Both the position numbers and the translations under genes were made by a program. The notes beneath the pieces are model-generated. The model had not been told where the DNA came from. It worked only from the letters and a program-made list of their open reading frames with translations, and made no database searches. Of a DNA stretch of 64,000 nt, positions 48,026 through 60,970 are shown piece after piece. The DNA comes from Sphaerosporella brunnea (Eukaryota; Ascomycota; Pezizomycetes; Pezizales; Pyronemataceae), in assembly GCA_008704415.1 (NCBI GenBank), contig VXIS01000181.1, positions 1 to 64,000 on the forward strand, written 5' to 3'. The first letter of the stretch is position 1; every line of letters starts with the position of its first letter.

Positions 48026-50840
48026 TTGCTCGGGTATGAAGAATGGACGATGATTGTTGCTTCATTGGATATCACTCCGTACCAATTCGCGCCTTTCACA
48101 TAGCTCACTGGGCTTTTTGGGCCATGCTATTGTTGCACACGAGATGACGAGACGGTAGCGGAGACGCTCATGTGCAACTCTCCTGGTTTCCCAAGTGCCA
48201 TAGAAATCTTTAACCGACAAACCCATAGATATTCACCTGAAGAACATCCTCTTTTACAACGAAGGCTTAGAAACATGGACTGATCGACAGGTTCGTGCAA
48301 ACACCGGCAAGCCCTGATGAGAACAACGACAACAACGGACCTTGGGCTCCAAAATATGCCGTCTACCCGTCAAATCCCTCAAAACATCTGCTACTCTGTT
48401 TTGAACGCGTTAGCATTAGAATAATATAGGCGTTCTCAACCCACTTACCAGAGAAAGGCGCCAGTTTGAGTTCTTTTGGCGATTTTGGCGAAGCGTTCTT
48501 TTCTGCAGAAGGTGCCACCGAAAATCTGAATACGCAGGTTTTGGTTGCAGTCCCGGAAACCATATTTCGGGATGCCGTTACATATCTGGGCGCCAGGTTG
48601 TTTGACATACCTGCTGTTCGCTCTGCATTGCTTGAATCTTACGAGGTTCCGGTGGTATATACACCCCGAAAATGCCTCAAAGGCTGGGAAGGCTTATAGC
48701 CTTCAGGCTTTCGGGATGGCGGGCTGGGCTGGTCAAACGCCTCCCAAGCGCGCCCGGCGTAGCCAGGAACAAAAACACACCCGAACCTGAACCCGATGGA
48801 GGTGGTTGAGGAGAGGGCCAGGCTAGAGAGGTATATGTAACACATGATGCCATCCAAGTCACCCGGGATGGTAGACCTATCACACTTGCGAAGCCTTGAA
48901 CAGAAGCCATCAGGACTGCCAACGGCATGGGCCAAGCTCCCCCCATTAACGAACAGCGGCGCAATGTGAAGGAGAGTACCTTTGAAGCCGCTAACGGTGG
49001 GAGGCATTGACAGCACGGAGGTCGCATCAACTGGAAATTGTGGGGTTTTTTTCTACTGGGTTTGATGATGCAGACGTGGATAGCGACAACAAAAGCATCA
49101 AAAGTTAAAAATTTTTACTGCTGTGTTATTTTGGTTTTCCTGGCACTGTTCGGCCTCGCCAGGCCTTTGAACGGCGGTGTCCAACTGCCTGCCTGACTTT
49201 CTCAATCGCCGGTCGCAGCCATAGCCCGCCCTGGAAGCCCTGGGGTGTGGGATTGGTGTTTTCAACCTGTATATGGTACCATACTGTGAAAACAAACATC
49301 CCCTACGCCGTTTAAAATATTTTGTCTGTGAACACCTGTACACGGCACTTTGACCTATACTCCGGAAACCGCGAGTCAACTAAAAATTTCCACTATATAA
49401 GGTACATATTTTCGCGATTTGAAAACCCCTAGTGATGGCATCATATGCGACTTACCCAATATCATGCTGTTGCTGTCGTCCAAACACTAAACACCAGTTT
49501 CTGATTGATAGATCATGGTGCCCCCCACCCACCACCACCGTTTTTCCCCTTACATACTTACTTACTATTTCCGCTGCCTGCCATATATATATATATGTTT
49601 TGACTTACCGTCGTCACATAATATATATTCTCAGTCATATGACGGTTTTCAACAAACACCCTACACTTGGTATGCAGTCAAATCAGAAAATCAATCTTAG
49701 AAAGAGAGAAAGGCCGGCACTATCAACTTCTCACCGGTCACGCGATCACCGCGCCGAATCTCAAGGAGAGACTCCACAAGAGGGACTCCGACGAGGCAGG
49801 CAGGCGACAAAACAAGGGCCTGCCACAGATTCGCACGCTTTGGCGCTCTGTGGCAGAGCTTTTCAGGGAGGAAAAGGCTTACCCCCCCCCCCCCCGCCGC
49901 CGCATATCTTGCAGTTTCTGCGAGATACACAAGTCGGACAATCCGTGGCAGAGGAAGAAGATGACTTGCCATCATCCCGTGAGGGGGAAAATCGGAGGGG
50001 TGGTGGAGTGATTCGGCCCAGGTGGCCATGGCTCTTCTTTTCTGCTGTTGCAGGCCTGTTTTCTTTCCTTTGCCCTCTTTTTTACACTTTTCCGTTCTGG
50101 CAGTTGGGTGGCCGCAGTTGATCCATGAGATCGCATCAATAAGGGGGCGGACAGGGCGGGGATGATTACAAACAAACAAAAAAAGATAGATATCCGTACA
50201 AAGCTATTTCCCGTGCAGCATTATCTCATCTCTCAGACTATGGCGGCGACAGCTAGCTAGCTAGCTTAAAGTCTTGAGATATATCTCACCATTGATTGTT
50301 AAATGACCAGTAAATACTGGCACCCTTGCCCAGCTTCCAGAACAAGCACCGGTACCGTCCATGTAGCACTTACTCGGGGCTTCACCCTAAATACAATGCA
50401 TACAATGCAATCCCCGTCATCATGGTATCACCGTCCATTTAGCTAAGTAAACTTGCTATGTAGCAACACCGCCTCTCGACTTCCCGCTTCATCTCCTCAA
50501 AACCTTTCCGCCTCACGATACTTCACTTCCCAGCAGAAATTATCTATCCAATCCAATCCACCCATCCAAAGCCAAAAAAAAAAGGGAACCCAAGTATCAA
50601 CAAAAGCCGAATTCACGGCCCAATGAAAGAAAAAAAAAAAAAAAGACCGCCGTCGCCGCCGCCGCATATCTGTATTGTCTTCACCAACCCACCTATTTCT
50701 CACTAAAGCAAGGCCAAGCATTACAGTTCAACGTATAGAGCCCAAAACGAAAATCAAGAAATCAAGAAATAAAATCACGGAGAAAAAAACATCGAAACGC
50801 CATGTACACCCAGAACATTAATCATTACCGACCAAACTAA

Positions 50841-53038
50841 CTACCAAGGGGGTGAAAAATCAAACACCGCGATGCCAGTAACATTAGCTCTACTCGGGAC
50901 CCTCGGAGACCTATCTGTGGCAGGCAGCGACTCCCAGACGTCAGGTGGCAACTCCTCAGACCAGTTGGTACGTATCGTGAACGCTTTTTCGCTCCACTGG
51001 ACGCTGGGCAAAAAGTAGCTGTTGATGTACCCCTTGATTATGATCTCTCCAGTCGCCGGGTCGATTTTGTAGGGCGTTGCATGCTCCAGCTCTTCGAGGT
51101 TCTGGAGTTTGCAAGCAGAAGAAGGCGGAATTGGGGTGAGGAGACGACGCGCATTCAACGGCCTGCGCGAGCGTTGCTTCATGAGAACTGAAGGACTTGC
51201 TGCTTGCGGCCTATCCGGATCCTCGTTATTTCGTGAAAACATATTGTTGGCATCCTGATCCGTAGGGATTATCCAGTCTGTGCTAGGCGTTGTAGTGGCT
51301 CTGTACGCGAAGTTCCTCTGGTATTCTTCCTCATTTATTGGTTCATAGCACGCCACATCGACCGTAAAGATTCCTTTGCCTCTCTGGGAAAATATTGCAG
51401 AACACTCTTCCAGCGGGAGGAAGACTTCAAATCGGCTGCAAAACTCGGGAGGCCCTCCGGATTGAGTGAACTCCTCGTCGACGAAGAAATCGCGTTCCAT
51501 AGAGAGCTCGGCCAAATAGCGCCTGGGGTAGAGATGCAGCTTGCTGGAGTTTTTTTTATGGCCAGAGACTTCCCACACTGCGTAGGGGATGACGGGAGGG
51601 CTTAGGTGTATGGGGGCATAAAGACCAAGACGACCGGTCATGGCTCGACAGAGACGTAGGAGATCGGCTTCCATATTGTCCGGAATCGCATCTTCGACTG
51701 GGTCGCTGGGCGCCCCTGTCCGGGAACGCTCGCTCCAAGGGATCTGTGCGGTGACAAAGAGAGATTCGACTATGTCGAATTTCTCCAGCCGGGACGGGTA
51801 GTCCACACATACGCTCGAATTTGCCCGGAGTTGGTGCTGCCGGCCACGAGGGAAGAGGCTGCTATGATTACCGGAGATTTTGTACTCGGAGATGAGCCTT
51901 CCTGGGGCGGCATGCGCATTGGAAAGTGAGTACACCCGTGCGTATACCGTAACGTGGGCCTTTTCATCTGGTATGCCGCGTTCAAAAAGTACAACCAGCC
52001 GTTTAAAACTGCTATCGGAGACAACAATAAAAAATAGATCCCCCTTTGCAATCTCATCACCTCGTTGGAGACCTATCTCGCACTTTTTCCTGCCGGTGTG
52101 TATATCGTGCACCATCAGATGAACCTCAATGTCTGGTGGTGGTGTAGGCGGGCCTTCCATCTGTCCTGATGGGGCCGGGTTGTCGGTCACCGTCTTCCGT
52201 ACGTAGATAAAGTTATCTTTGGCGGTGTCGGGCTCGCCGAGCATCTTGTACGGGTTTTGGATCGCCTCGAACCAAAGAAACCGGAGGGTCGCCAGCTCAA
52301 ACACTAGAATACTGTTGCCGGCACTTCGTCAGCGCCGTTCATCCACCACTTCAATGGCCAAATGGGACCACAAAACTACTCACAATGCCCGCCTGCCACT
52401 ACCATCGTCATCATCGATGCCATCATAGCAATTCAGGGTAACGCTGAGCACATCCCCAATCTGCAGTCGGAGGAGCGAATCGACGATGTCATCACGCGAG
52501 ATCGGTAAGTTGTGCTCCCTGATGACGTCCATAAAGAGGACCGATACCCTCGATCCCGGACCGCCGCCGATTCGTTGACAATAGAGCGTCGTCGAAGGCC
52601 GAGCGACCCAGCATACATACTCTAATGCGCGAAACGTCGGCACCAGTACAAATCAAACGAAACAAAGCATCCACGGGATCGGAAGAACTAACCGCCAGCA
52701 GTGCCCCACTCTAAAATGCCTGCCGTAGGCTCCAACACAAAGTGCGAAATACGAGTCGGGCAACCCAGCGCGCGGGTATGGGAACGATAAACGCAACGTC
52801 GATAGCTCAAAACAGCATCTATCTGTTCCTTGTTGCACAACTCCAAAGCCACAGTTGTGTACGGAAAGTGAGCGATCAAAGCGACGCGGGCGATCCACTG
52901 ACTCCCGAGTAGCATCATCCAGCCCCGGGACACGCGCTGCAGCCGCACTACATCGACAGGTTCGAGATATGTGACGATTTGTGCGAGAATGTCGGAGTCG
53001 AGACGGATGAGCGGATCGGTGGTGCTGGTTGCCGCCAT
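50841..53038 (-). CDS. F-box protein, 684 aa
   Basis: Built from minus-strand exons 53038-52693, 52621-52384 and 52311-50841; introns of 71 and 72 bp have GTTAGT and GTGAGT donors and keep phase. Residues ~10-50 are an F-box (LIRLDSDILAQIVTYLEPVDVVRLQRVSRGW), which would bind Skp1 and recruit a client to an SCF ubiquitin ligase. A stretch that follows (LSYRRCVYRSHTRALGCPTRISHFV) may continue the substrate module. The rest, about 500 residues, has beta-rich character (DIEVHLMVHDIHTGRKKCEIGLQRGDEI; HVTVYARVYSLSNAH) but no domain I can name. There is no WD40 or leucine-rich repeat pattern. The second splice creates GRRA-F-ILVFELATLRFLWFEA. Client and pathway are unknown. Confidence 0.85.
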
Positions 53039-53920
53039 TGTCGCGTGAGTGGTGGGTTTTACGAGCTAGACAACGGATGATGTCGAAGCTTGGGGTACTG
53101 GCCCAGCATTGCTGTTTCGTGTTACGTTGACGTCCGGTCTCTAAATATCAACGAAGCTTATGACGTGAGAGCTGTTGTTGTACCAACACATTGACGACCG
53201 GATATTTTAGTTATATTTCTCTTCTCCCACAGCAACACCAGCGGCAGCAATAAACCGCAGCAGAAGAAAACCCCCCAGTATGAAGAAAAAAGCAGACTCC
53301 GAAAGACACCAGAAAAGACAAAATCCATGCCCAAACAGAAGCAAGCAGCAGAAACCTCCCACAAACATCATGACCGGGCTTGGCTGGCCGCCGATCAGTC
53401 AACCAGAGACAGGGCCTATTGTAAAAGGAAAAAAGAAAAAGGAAAAAGGAACAGACTTTTATGCAAGTAGCCATAGAGTGATGCAAAACAGCATCCATCA
53501 AAACTTTTTAATCTGCGAAAAAAAAAAAAAAAAAAAAAAACGCAAAAGACCAACCCAAACGTTATGAAAATGCCTCAATATATGGGGGGAAAATATTGGA
53601 GAAATACAATCGTCGAAACGGACCCTGAAACAAAGAAACCCGCAAACCCTTAAAGATGCCAGACATGAACACCGGAACCGAAGGAGATAGGTAAGAAAAG
53701 AAAAACCCCATAAATACCGAATCGCGGCCGTCATCGTCGTTCTATCCGTCGTCGTTTCTTCGCCCTTCCTGCCTGCTGATTCGAGGTTGAAATAATCGAA
53801 GCAGGAAACCCTTTTTCATGCCCCATAAACTCATCTCCATCACTATTTCTCGTGCAGGATTAAATAATGCAGGATTAAATGATGTTAAATGATGCATTAT
53901 TTTTCTTGCTTTTTTCGGCT
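53039..53920. other. Intergenic, A/T runs
   Basis: Promoter side of the F-box gene and 3' flank of the acidic protein. It includes a long A run near 53519-53540. A 95-codon frame at 53280-53567 is Lys-rich by composition only and I do not count it as a gene. Confidence 0.55.
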
Positions 53921-56054
53921 TTACCGAGCCACCTTTTTCTTCGTCGTCGCCGGGTTATTTCCAACCATTCCACGGTTGTTGGCGAGGAACTTCTGCCTGA
54001 CTCTTCTTTTCTTCGTTGGCGTGATCGTTTCCGAAAGCCGGCCCTCCTTGCCCTTGTGATATCCCGCGGCACCGTATTGATTCGCGTGGAACTGCTTCTG
54101 TGAATGCTGAAACTGCCTCTTTCGGAACGCCGTGACGCTGACCTTATCCCATATGGAGAGCATGTCCGCATTGGTGTCGGGATTGGGCACGCATTCTTCT
54201 TCGTCCTCTTCACCGTCCTCCGCGCAATCATCGGACAGTCCGTCCGCAGCACCATTTCCACCTTCACTTGTACCATCTTCCGCCGAAGACAGGTCCAAGA
54301 AGTCACCAATCTGCAATCCAGTCTCAAACTCATCTACGTCGTAGTCTTCTTCGTTGAAGAGATCTGAGAACACATCGGGTCCGTCCGACATAAAGGGGTA
54401 GAATGCTTCCGGCGGGCCGAGAATGTCACTGCCGCTGAGCGCACCGCCTTCAATTCCGGTCAATCCAGTGAGGGTAGGGTCGAACTGCATGGGAGCCGTG
54501 GACTGCTCGCTTTCGCTCTCTGCTTCCAAAGGAATCCACTGTTCGGACGAAGTGCTGCCTGTCCTGCCGCTGACCGAAGAAAATTTGTACGCTTCCGGGA
54601 TAAGGAAAGTCTGCTTGGTTCCCTCGATGACACAGATAGGACGAGAAGGGTCGGCGACCCAAGAGCAGAGTTCAGGGCCATCGCTGTTTGTATCGATAAT
54701 TTGAGGGCGAACAGCAGTGGTCGAGGACACGGATGCGCGACGCAACTTGGATGCGTGACGCGGGGTTGGCATGGGAAGGTCTTCTTCCTCGTCCGTGGTC
54801 TCTCCACCGTCGACTGCTATTAACGAACAAATTAGCACAATACACTGTTTAGCCAGCTAGGTGTGCCGTACTCTGCTCTTCCTCATCATCGTCAGTCTCT
54901 TCATCATCGGTAGCTTCGCCGCTATCGGATTCCACCGACGACGACGACGAAAAAAAGTATTTAACCAAATCGGCATCATCGTCATCAGTTCCTTCGCCCC
55001 ATGCACCCTTGCCTTCGGTACTAACGAGATGCTTGAGAGTCGCGTTGTTCATCTCAAAGAAGGGGCTCAGGTTTGCAACTTCGTCTTCGGAGCTTTCATC
55101 CGACTCATTTTCCCCTGAAGGAGATGATGCGCTGGACTGGATAATGCGCCCTTGCTCGGAAATGGATGCGCGGGGAGTAGCGTCGGGAGAGGCGCCGGGG
55201 GTTGGATGAGCAGGGAACAAGTCACCTTCGGACTCCGCGATGAAAGGATTCCAGTCAAAGGGGGATTGTAAGTCTTGCAGATCCTGCAGGTCGTCGAACC
55301 GGTGGGGGTTGTTACACATAGCATCGAAAATTTCATTGTCCAGGTCCTGGAGCAACGCTGGGTCGAAAAGATCGATCTGGGCGGCAGGGGCAGCGATGGG
55401 CGTATCGATTATACCAATCTCCCTGAGCAGCTCTTCGTCATTCTCAAACTCGCGCACGAGGGCCTCTTCCTCGAAATCGGTGATGTTGCCGTCATCGTCG
55501 TCATCGCAAGTCAGCCCACCGTCCTCCTCGTCCCCTTCGTCTTCCGTCTTCTCCTCATTGTAAGCGAGTATCCCCTGATCCGTGGCGGAGATACGCTTTT
55601 TGATCTTTTTTCGTGGGAACACCACATCGTCATCATCTTGAGCAGATGAGATATCGAACTCCAGGCCGTCAATCATAAACTGTTTTCCCAGTCCAGCCTC
55701 GTCGAACGTACGCTTCAAAGGCCCCGCCGCAGAGCTTTGAGAATCAGACATACTGGGGGTTGCTCTGGGGGGGCATGTGACATCCGTCTTTTCCGAGTCT
55801 TCTTCGTCCGCTTCGTCACTTTCGTCATCGTCGTCATCACCAGCACTCGATGTGCCGTCAGTTGTCCCATCGGTTCCGCCATTGACCAAACCCTTCCCGT
55901 TGCCATTGGGTCCGGACGATTCTCCTCCACGGAGGGCCTGCGGCTCGGCGGGCTGTTTGTCCACCAGAGAGTGGTGTGCAAGGCCAGCCTCTCGGGCGAC
56001 GGCCAACGCCGAACGAGGCACCGCAGAGGTATGTTGTGCGGGTATTCGGGACAT
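53921..56054 (-). CDS. Acidic 692-aa protein, probably nuclear
   Basis: I do not recognise the family with confidence. Minus-strand exons are 56054-54872 and 54816-53921; the 55-bp intron (GTACGG donor, GTGCTAATTTG branch, TTAATAG acceptor) joins ...DDEEEQ-T-VDGGETTDEEED in phase. The start at 56054 (MSRIPAQHTSAVPRS) is the first ATG after an unlikely upstream extension. Long Asp/Glu runs occur at ~75-95, ~190-215, ~370-395 and ~590-610. A basic patch (FPRKKIKKRIS, ~155) and a C-terminal Lys/Arg-rich segment (TPTKKRRVRQKF, ending TTKKKVAR) look like nuclear signals. More ordered segments include FENDEELLREIGIIDTP, SPFDWNPFIAE and MLSIWDKVSVTAFRKRQFQHSQKQF. The pattern of acidic tracts plus a basic C terminus suits a chromatin or ribosomal-gene regulator, an idea without direct support. 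Confidence 0.75.
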
Positions 56055-57194
56055 TTCGTTGGATATATCGACGAACGAAGCGTAATTCGGAGTGTGTGTG
56101 GATGAAGGTCGGACCCTGATTAATTTGATTGGGGCGGCTTCTCGCGGTAGAGGTCGAATTCGAAGATTCTCGTTTCGGCAGCAAAAAGCGTTTGTAGAGT
56201 GGCAGCACACTTTTTTTTTTTTTTTTTTTTTTTTTTTCGCCGGCGTCGGGTTTTTTCGTTGGATGCCCCCCGATCACAGGAAGATGTGCAAGCGGCTGCG
56301 GTTGCGGTTGCGTGTAGTAGAAGTAGGCTCGTAATCAAAGTAGGCTCGCAATCAAAGTAGGCTTCAATCTCTGCAATGTAGATGAGAGTGCCTTGGGAGT
56401 TTTGATTATCGTCGTCTTTGTCGCTTTTTGATCTTTGTCGAATCACTATCAGTTGGGTCGGCTGGAGGTCTTCTTTGGACAGAAGCACCTCCAGAGGGAT
56501 TTACAACTGGATAGCGCTGGCCTGTGACATCTTTACGATTTGACGATAATTCTCTCTTGTATGGTGGGGGGTTGGAAGTGGGGATTGAAGGGGGTAGTTG
56601 AAGTTGATTTATCGGAGGAAGAAATGCTATCACAATGGGAGGAAGAGGGGAGTGGGGCGACACACTACTCTTAAAGAATTTTTCTAGGCTTCCAGGAATA
56701 TCAGGCTAGGCAAAGAAGTGCAGGAAAGCCAGAACAGCTGCCAAAGCCAACGACGCGAAGATTTGGCTCGGATACGGAAACGAAACTATCAGCGCGGCGA
56801 ATTGATTCAATTCGAACGCGAGAAATGTTATACATGGGCATTGATGCGCTGGACGCAGGAGAACGACATGTGGCTGTAAATACAGTACAGCAACCAGCTG
56901 CTTCCCGCCCGCGATACTACAGCACGGTACCCGTGTTGCGTGCCGCTCTGTCGCTCACCCCCGCCGATGGAGATGGAAAAAGGCAGAACCGTGGGCCCTC
57001 CTCGTCCGCTGCTCCCTCAAGCTGGAGCTGCTATGGGCCGGTACACAGAGCTCGCGATCTACTGCTTCTCCAGCATCATGCTCTGCAGCTGGCTGGCCTG
57101 GCCACCGTCCGCTTGCTTCTCTTCGTCACCGGTACGGCCGTCATGCGGCAGCACAGCTATCTACCTCCTCCGGCCAGAGAGCAGCTCCGTCAAT

Positions 57195-57222
57195 TGCTGC
57201 TGCTGCTGCTGCTGCTGCTGCT
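57195..57222. repeat. (TGC/CTG)n microsatellite
   Basis: Nine uninterrupted trinucleotide units on the plus strand, in a gene-free region. Confidence 0.9.
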
Positions 57223-59596
57223 CTATTTCCGGAGCTGGCGGTAACGTTATTTCTGTGTCGTCGTTATGAGTCCACATGTGCCATCCTCTGGTCTGTGCCC
57301 CTCCAGCAAGCCTCTAGCGCAACGCATGACAAGTTACAGCTACATGTCACTCTCTCAGACTCAGTTATCAACCGATATCGACGATGACATTTCGCTTCCC
57401 TCCCACTTGGCGGTGGGGGGGTTGTGGTGGCACACACTCTCTCACCGCCCGAATCGCTACCCCGATACCCGCACTTTCTCAGCATCTCGTTTCGCTCGTC
57501 GTTCAGAGGACACGAGGCATGCTTCCCGTTTTCCTTCTTTCTTTTTTTTGTCGCAAGTAAAGTAGCTAACTAACTCTTTACAAGCGCCGTTGCTGCACTG
57601 CAGCGATATGTATCTCCTCTGTGGGGCAAGGATTGATTTTTGGGGATGGGTGGTGGCAGGCAGGACCCTGACTCCCTTGAGCTTGCTGCTTGCTCTATGA
57701 CTGGTCGTGTCACGCACCGTCGAAGGAAAAAAAAAAAGTGGCTACTGCGAAATCGAGCATAGTGCCGAAGACAAAGAGAAATAAATTGCCCGGCACTTCT
57801 GGTAGGCCACGGCCCAGACCATGGAAACGAATTGATGACCAAGGCGTCCTTCTGTTTTCCCGGTCATAAAAACCTCCAACAGGCGCTGTCCGATGGCCGC
57901 GGCCGCCGCTCGATATAATTACCGCACCCATGTACATCCGGATTGGATCGAGGGAAGGAAACGAGAACGAAACGCAATCAATCTCTGCAGCTCGGCCTCC
58001 CAGATCGCTCATCGATGATTCGTCCCCAACGATCATGATCACCCCACAAGTTGCGCCTCGGTAGGATTTACATATTAAATCAACAAAACATAACATCAAC
58101 CCCGCACGAACGCACTGCACGCACGAGATGGCCAGGCAGACAAACAGCGAGCCAGGCGGCAAAACAAAATCGCAATTTGCATGAACGACGGGAAATTTAT
58201 GTCCAGGAACTCTGCACGTGCCAACTTTAGGAAGCTACTGGACGAAATCATCAGTCCAGTCCGCCCTACCTACCCCTCTCCCCCCGCTGGCCGCCGGTGA
58301 TCATCCATCTCTCTTTCTACATACGGTGGCCGCGTGCGGTCGGTGGTGCCATGTGCTAGGACTAGGAGGGATAAAACCGGCGCCCATCTACTTCTGGGAG
58401 CTTACAGCCGTTACCAATACCTTTTAGTTACCCACGCGACGCAAGGCCACTGACGTCGTTCATTTTGAGCTCGGGAACTTGTTTAACTGTGTCTATCGCT
58501 TTCGGAAGCGATTGTGTAGAGCTTTTCCCAGGAAGACATCTCAATACGGACATTCCGTGCCTGACCATGATCATGGCCCCCGAGCCATCCATCGTGACAA
58601 TTAAAAATTACCAATTCCCCATCCCTGAGCCTGCCGTCATTCGTGTGCCTACCCTGTCAGAGACAATCAGCAACAGATCCTCGATCTTGAGTTTAACTGG
58701 CGATTAAGTTTCGCAAAGTTTGGCATGCATGCGCTTGCAGCGTTCATCGGGCGTCACTCGCCGCTGCCGGCGGCGGATAGCGCGGGGCGGGGAAGTCTGG
58801 AACTTCCGCGGCGGGGAGGAGGTCTGGATGTAAGGGTCCCTAGCTTGCGTTGAGTTGGAGTGAGTCATGTAGGGTACCTAGTAACTTGGATTTACTGTGG
58901 ATCTGTACAACAGGAATGGGCGGCTGTTTGTTGCTATAACATCTATGTATGGTACAGTATTCGGCCCCCCGCTTGGGTAATGCAGCGATGGGATTGTGGA
59001 ACGGGATTGCACTGACAGCTAGGTACTCTGTTGTACATGTAGAAATCCCTTGGGCCTGTGTTGAGGCTACCCACTTTTCCATTTCATAAATACCTAGATA
59101 TCTAAAGGAGCGTAGTCACAAGGAAAATAGGCTCAGACAATGCAAAGAAAGTTTCCCCCCCCCCCCCCCAGCCTTTACATGAGTCATTGACAGTCATTGA
59201 CACAGGCACCGCCTCTGTGCAACGTTCAGTTGCGAGTTGTGTGTTGTTCCCCCGCTTTCCTCCGCCGCGAACAGGTGTTTGCGGGGCCGCTTGGACTACC
59301 AGTAGATGTTGGCTGAGCTTGTGCAAGTAAACCGCTCTTTTTCCGACTGCATAGTTACAATTGGTAGGAGCGAGTGGCCAAGCGGTAGGCCTTGGAAGCG
59401 CATCTCCGTTGACGTCCACCTGGCCTACTTTGGATCTGTAGACGACGGCCGAGTGCTAGATTGTGAAACCACACCCTCAACACTCTGAAGGCTACCGGCT
59501 GTAGAGCCCGCAAGCGTACCTACTGTGACGCAAGCCGTTTCTCTCGATCTACAGTTAGAAAAGCGTCAGTCATGGGTTCTCACTCGATGAAGACGT

Positions 59597-59601
<5 letters not shown>

Positions 59602-59639
<38 letters not shown>
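59602..59639. repeat. (CA)n dinucleotide microsatellite
   Basis: About nineteen uninterrupted CA units, preceded by CGCG. Confidence 0.95.
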
Positions 59640-59642
<3 letters not shown>

Positions 59643-60360
59643 GAGAGCACAGTATGGGGAGCCCCAACAGACGGGTAAGACCGTGAGGACGGGATACCAG
59701 GTTTCTTATGTCCGTCATAGGCCTTTGGCCTCACTCCGATTCGCAAGATAGGAGGCACCTGGGCTAACGTCCTTGTGTACGCTGTATGATTTAAAACAAA
59801 ACAAAACAAAAACGTTGAGAGCACAAAAAATGCCGCTGCTTTTCTTTAAACGCGGAAGGAAGTATGGCACAATACAGATATGTAGCCCTTGTAGCATTTT
59901 TTGGTATAGATGACGGGCGGCAGAGGCAAAGTATATATTTAGAGCTGTCTGGACGATCACGATCCTAGGGGTAAAATTCCTAGGTGCTCCATACGATGTA
60001 CGAGTATTTATACAGGTTAGATGATGGTGATGTAGCATTACCTAGATGGAGGAATTTTTTTTTTCCAATAGCCAAGATTCCGCTCTGGATAACATACAGG
60101 TTACCCCGCCTGCCGTTTGGTTTTTTTTTTTTGTTTTCCTGGGCCCGGGGCGATGTGCAGATCAGAGGATAGGGTGCAAACGGAAGAAACAACTTGTCAA
60201 CTTAGCGACGGAGAATCGGAGAGATTTGTTTCATGGAGGGGGGGGGGGGGGGGGGGCGGGGGGATGCTCCCCCTCAGTAATTTATACCTCCAGCTACCCC
60301 ACCACAAACACATCCACAGCCATAATTCAGCCACACAACAAAAGCAAGCAAGCAAGGGTA

Positions 60361-60970
60361 TCATTCCATCCCGCTCCCACCACCACTACTCCAAGAGCTC
60401 GAGCTCGAGCCCCGCCTCGAGCTCCTCGCACTCACCCCCTCGCCGATATGCGGCGGATCAGTCAGGATCGCACCCCTGGCCACATCAGCGCCCATCCCCC
60501 TGCGCCAACTCGACATATCGTACCCATCCTCGGCGGGCATGGCTTCGCCCACACGGTGGTGGTGGTGGTGGTGGTGGAACTCGTGCACGAGCATGTACAC
60601 GGCCCACTGCAGGCGGTGGGTCAATTCGCTGTCGAGATGTACGTGCGAGAGGCCGTGGGTCTCGGCCCAGGTGAGGCGGGAGAAGGGCGGGGGTTTGGTT
60701 TGCATGAGTTTTTTTTTTCTTCCGGCTGGCTTTAGCAGGTGTTTGTTTGTTTGGTAACTATCCTCGGGGTGGTGGGGGGAGGGAGGCAGGGAAGGTACCC
60801 ACCTGGTACAACACGGCAAACTGGGGGTTAGAAAGCACCCATTTGCGCGCTCTTGAACTGCGGCTGCGTATCCGGAATTGTCGGCGCTTTTTATATCGGC
60901 TGTTGCAAGCGTCACATGGGTTCACATTGCTGAGTGTCCCGACTGCAACCGACGGGCAAGCGGATGTCAC
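60361..60970 (-). CDS. Possible small protein with His tract, 5' end unresolved
   Basis: A tentative partial model. The last exon (60729-60361, 123 codons with stop) encodes PAGRKKKLMQTKPPPFSRL, then an ordered-looking segment TWAETHGLSHVHLDSELTHRLQWAVYMLVHEF, seven or more histidines, and a Ser/Gly-rich tail. An upstream exon ending at 60803 (WVLSNPQFAVLYQ) joins it in phase across a 73-bp intron with GTGGGT and AAAG ends. No ATG was found in the upstream frame before a stop, so the start exon is missing from the model, or the gene begins at the Met near 60702. The His tract comes from a (GTG)n-like repeat on the plus strand. I do not recognise a family. It may equally be non-coding. Confidence 0.3.

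Larger units (their letters stand above)
44650..50840. other. 6.2-kb gene-free block, repeat-rich
   Basis: No supportable gene. The block holds retroelement copy C, a pair of homologous sequences in inverted orientation (45230-45320 and 47935-48025), GGCTGG-rich words and seven poly-C or poly-G runs of 10 or more bases (near 45629, 45894, 46200, 46313, 47258, 47775 and 49882). An open frame at 48466-48699 (VAVPETIFRDAVTYLGARLF) could be a decayed exon but lacks partners. AT-rich sequence near 46530-46900 resembles old DNA-transposon debris. Confidence 0.5.
56055..60360. other. 4.3-kb intergenic stretch, no gene supported
   Basis: Contains a T run (about 56211-56237), a CTG repeat, a CA repeat, a 15-bp C run (59155-59169) and a 19-bp G run (60238-60256). 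Short frames are biased in composition. A tRNA-like A-box at 59373-59384 has no matching B-box. Confidence 0.5.

Noticed and set aside
48466..48699. 77-codon frame with VAVPETIFRDAVTYLGARLF
   Set aside because: It looks protein-like but has no partner exons, no known motif and lies in the repeat-rich block. A decayed exon is possible.
53280..53567. 95-codon Lys-rich frame
   Set aside because: Composition follows A-rich sequence, including a long A run. No motif and no initiation context.
59373..59384. tRNA-like A-box (GTGGCCAAGCGG)
   Set aside because: No B-box (GGTTCRANTCC) at suitable distance and no acceptor stem pairing could be formed, so I did not call a tRNA.
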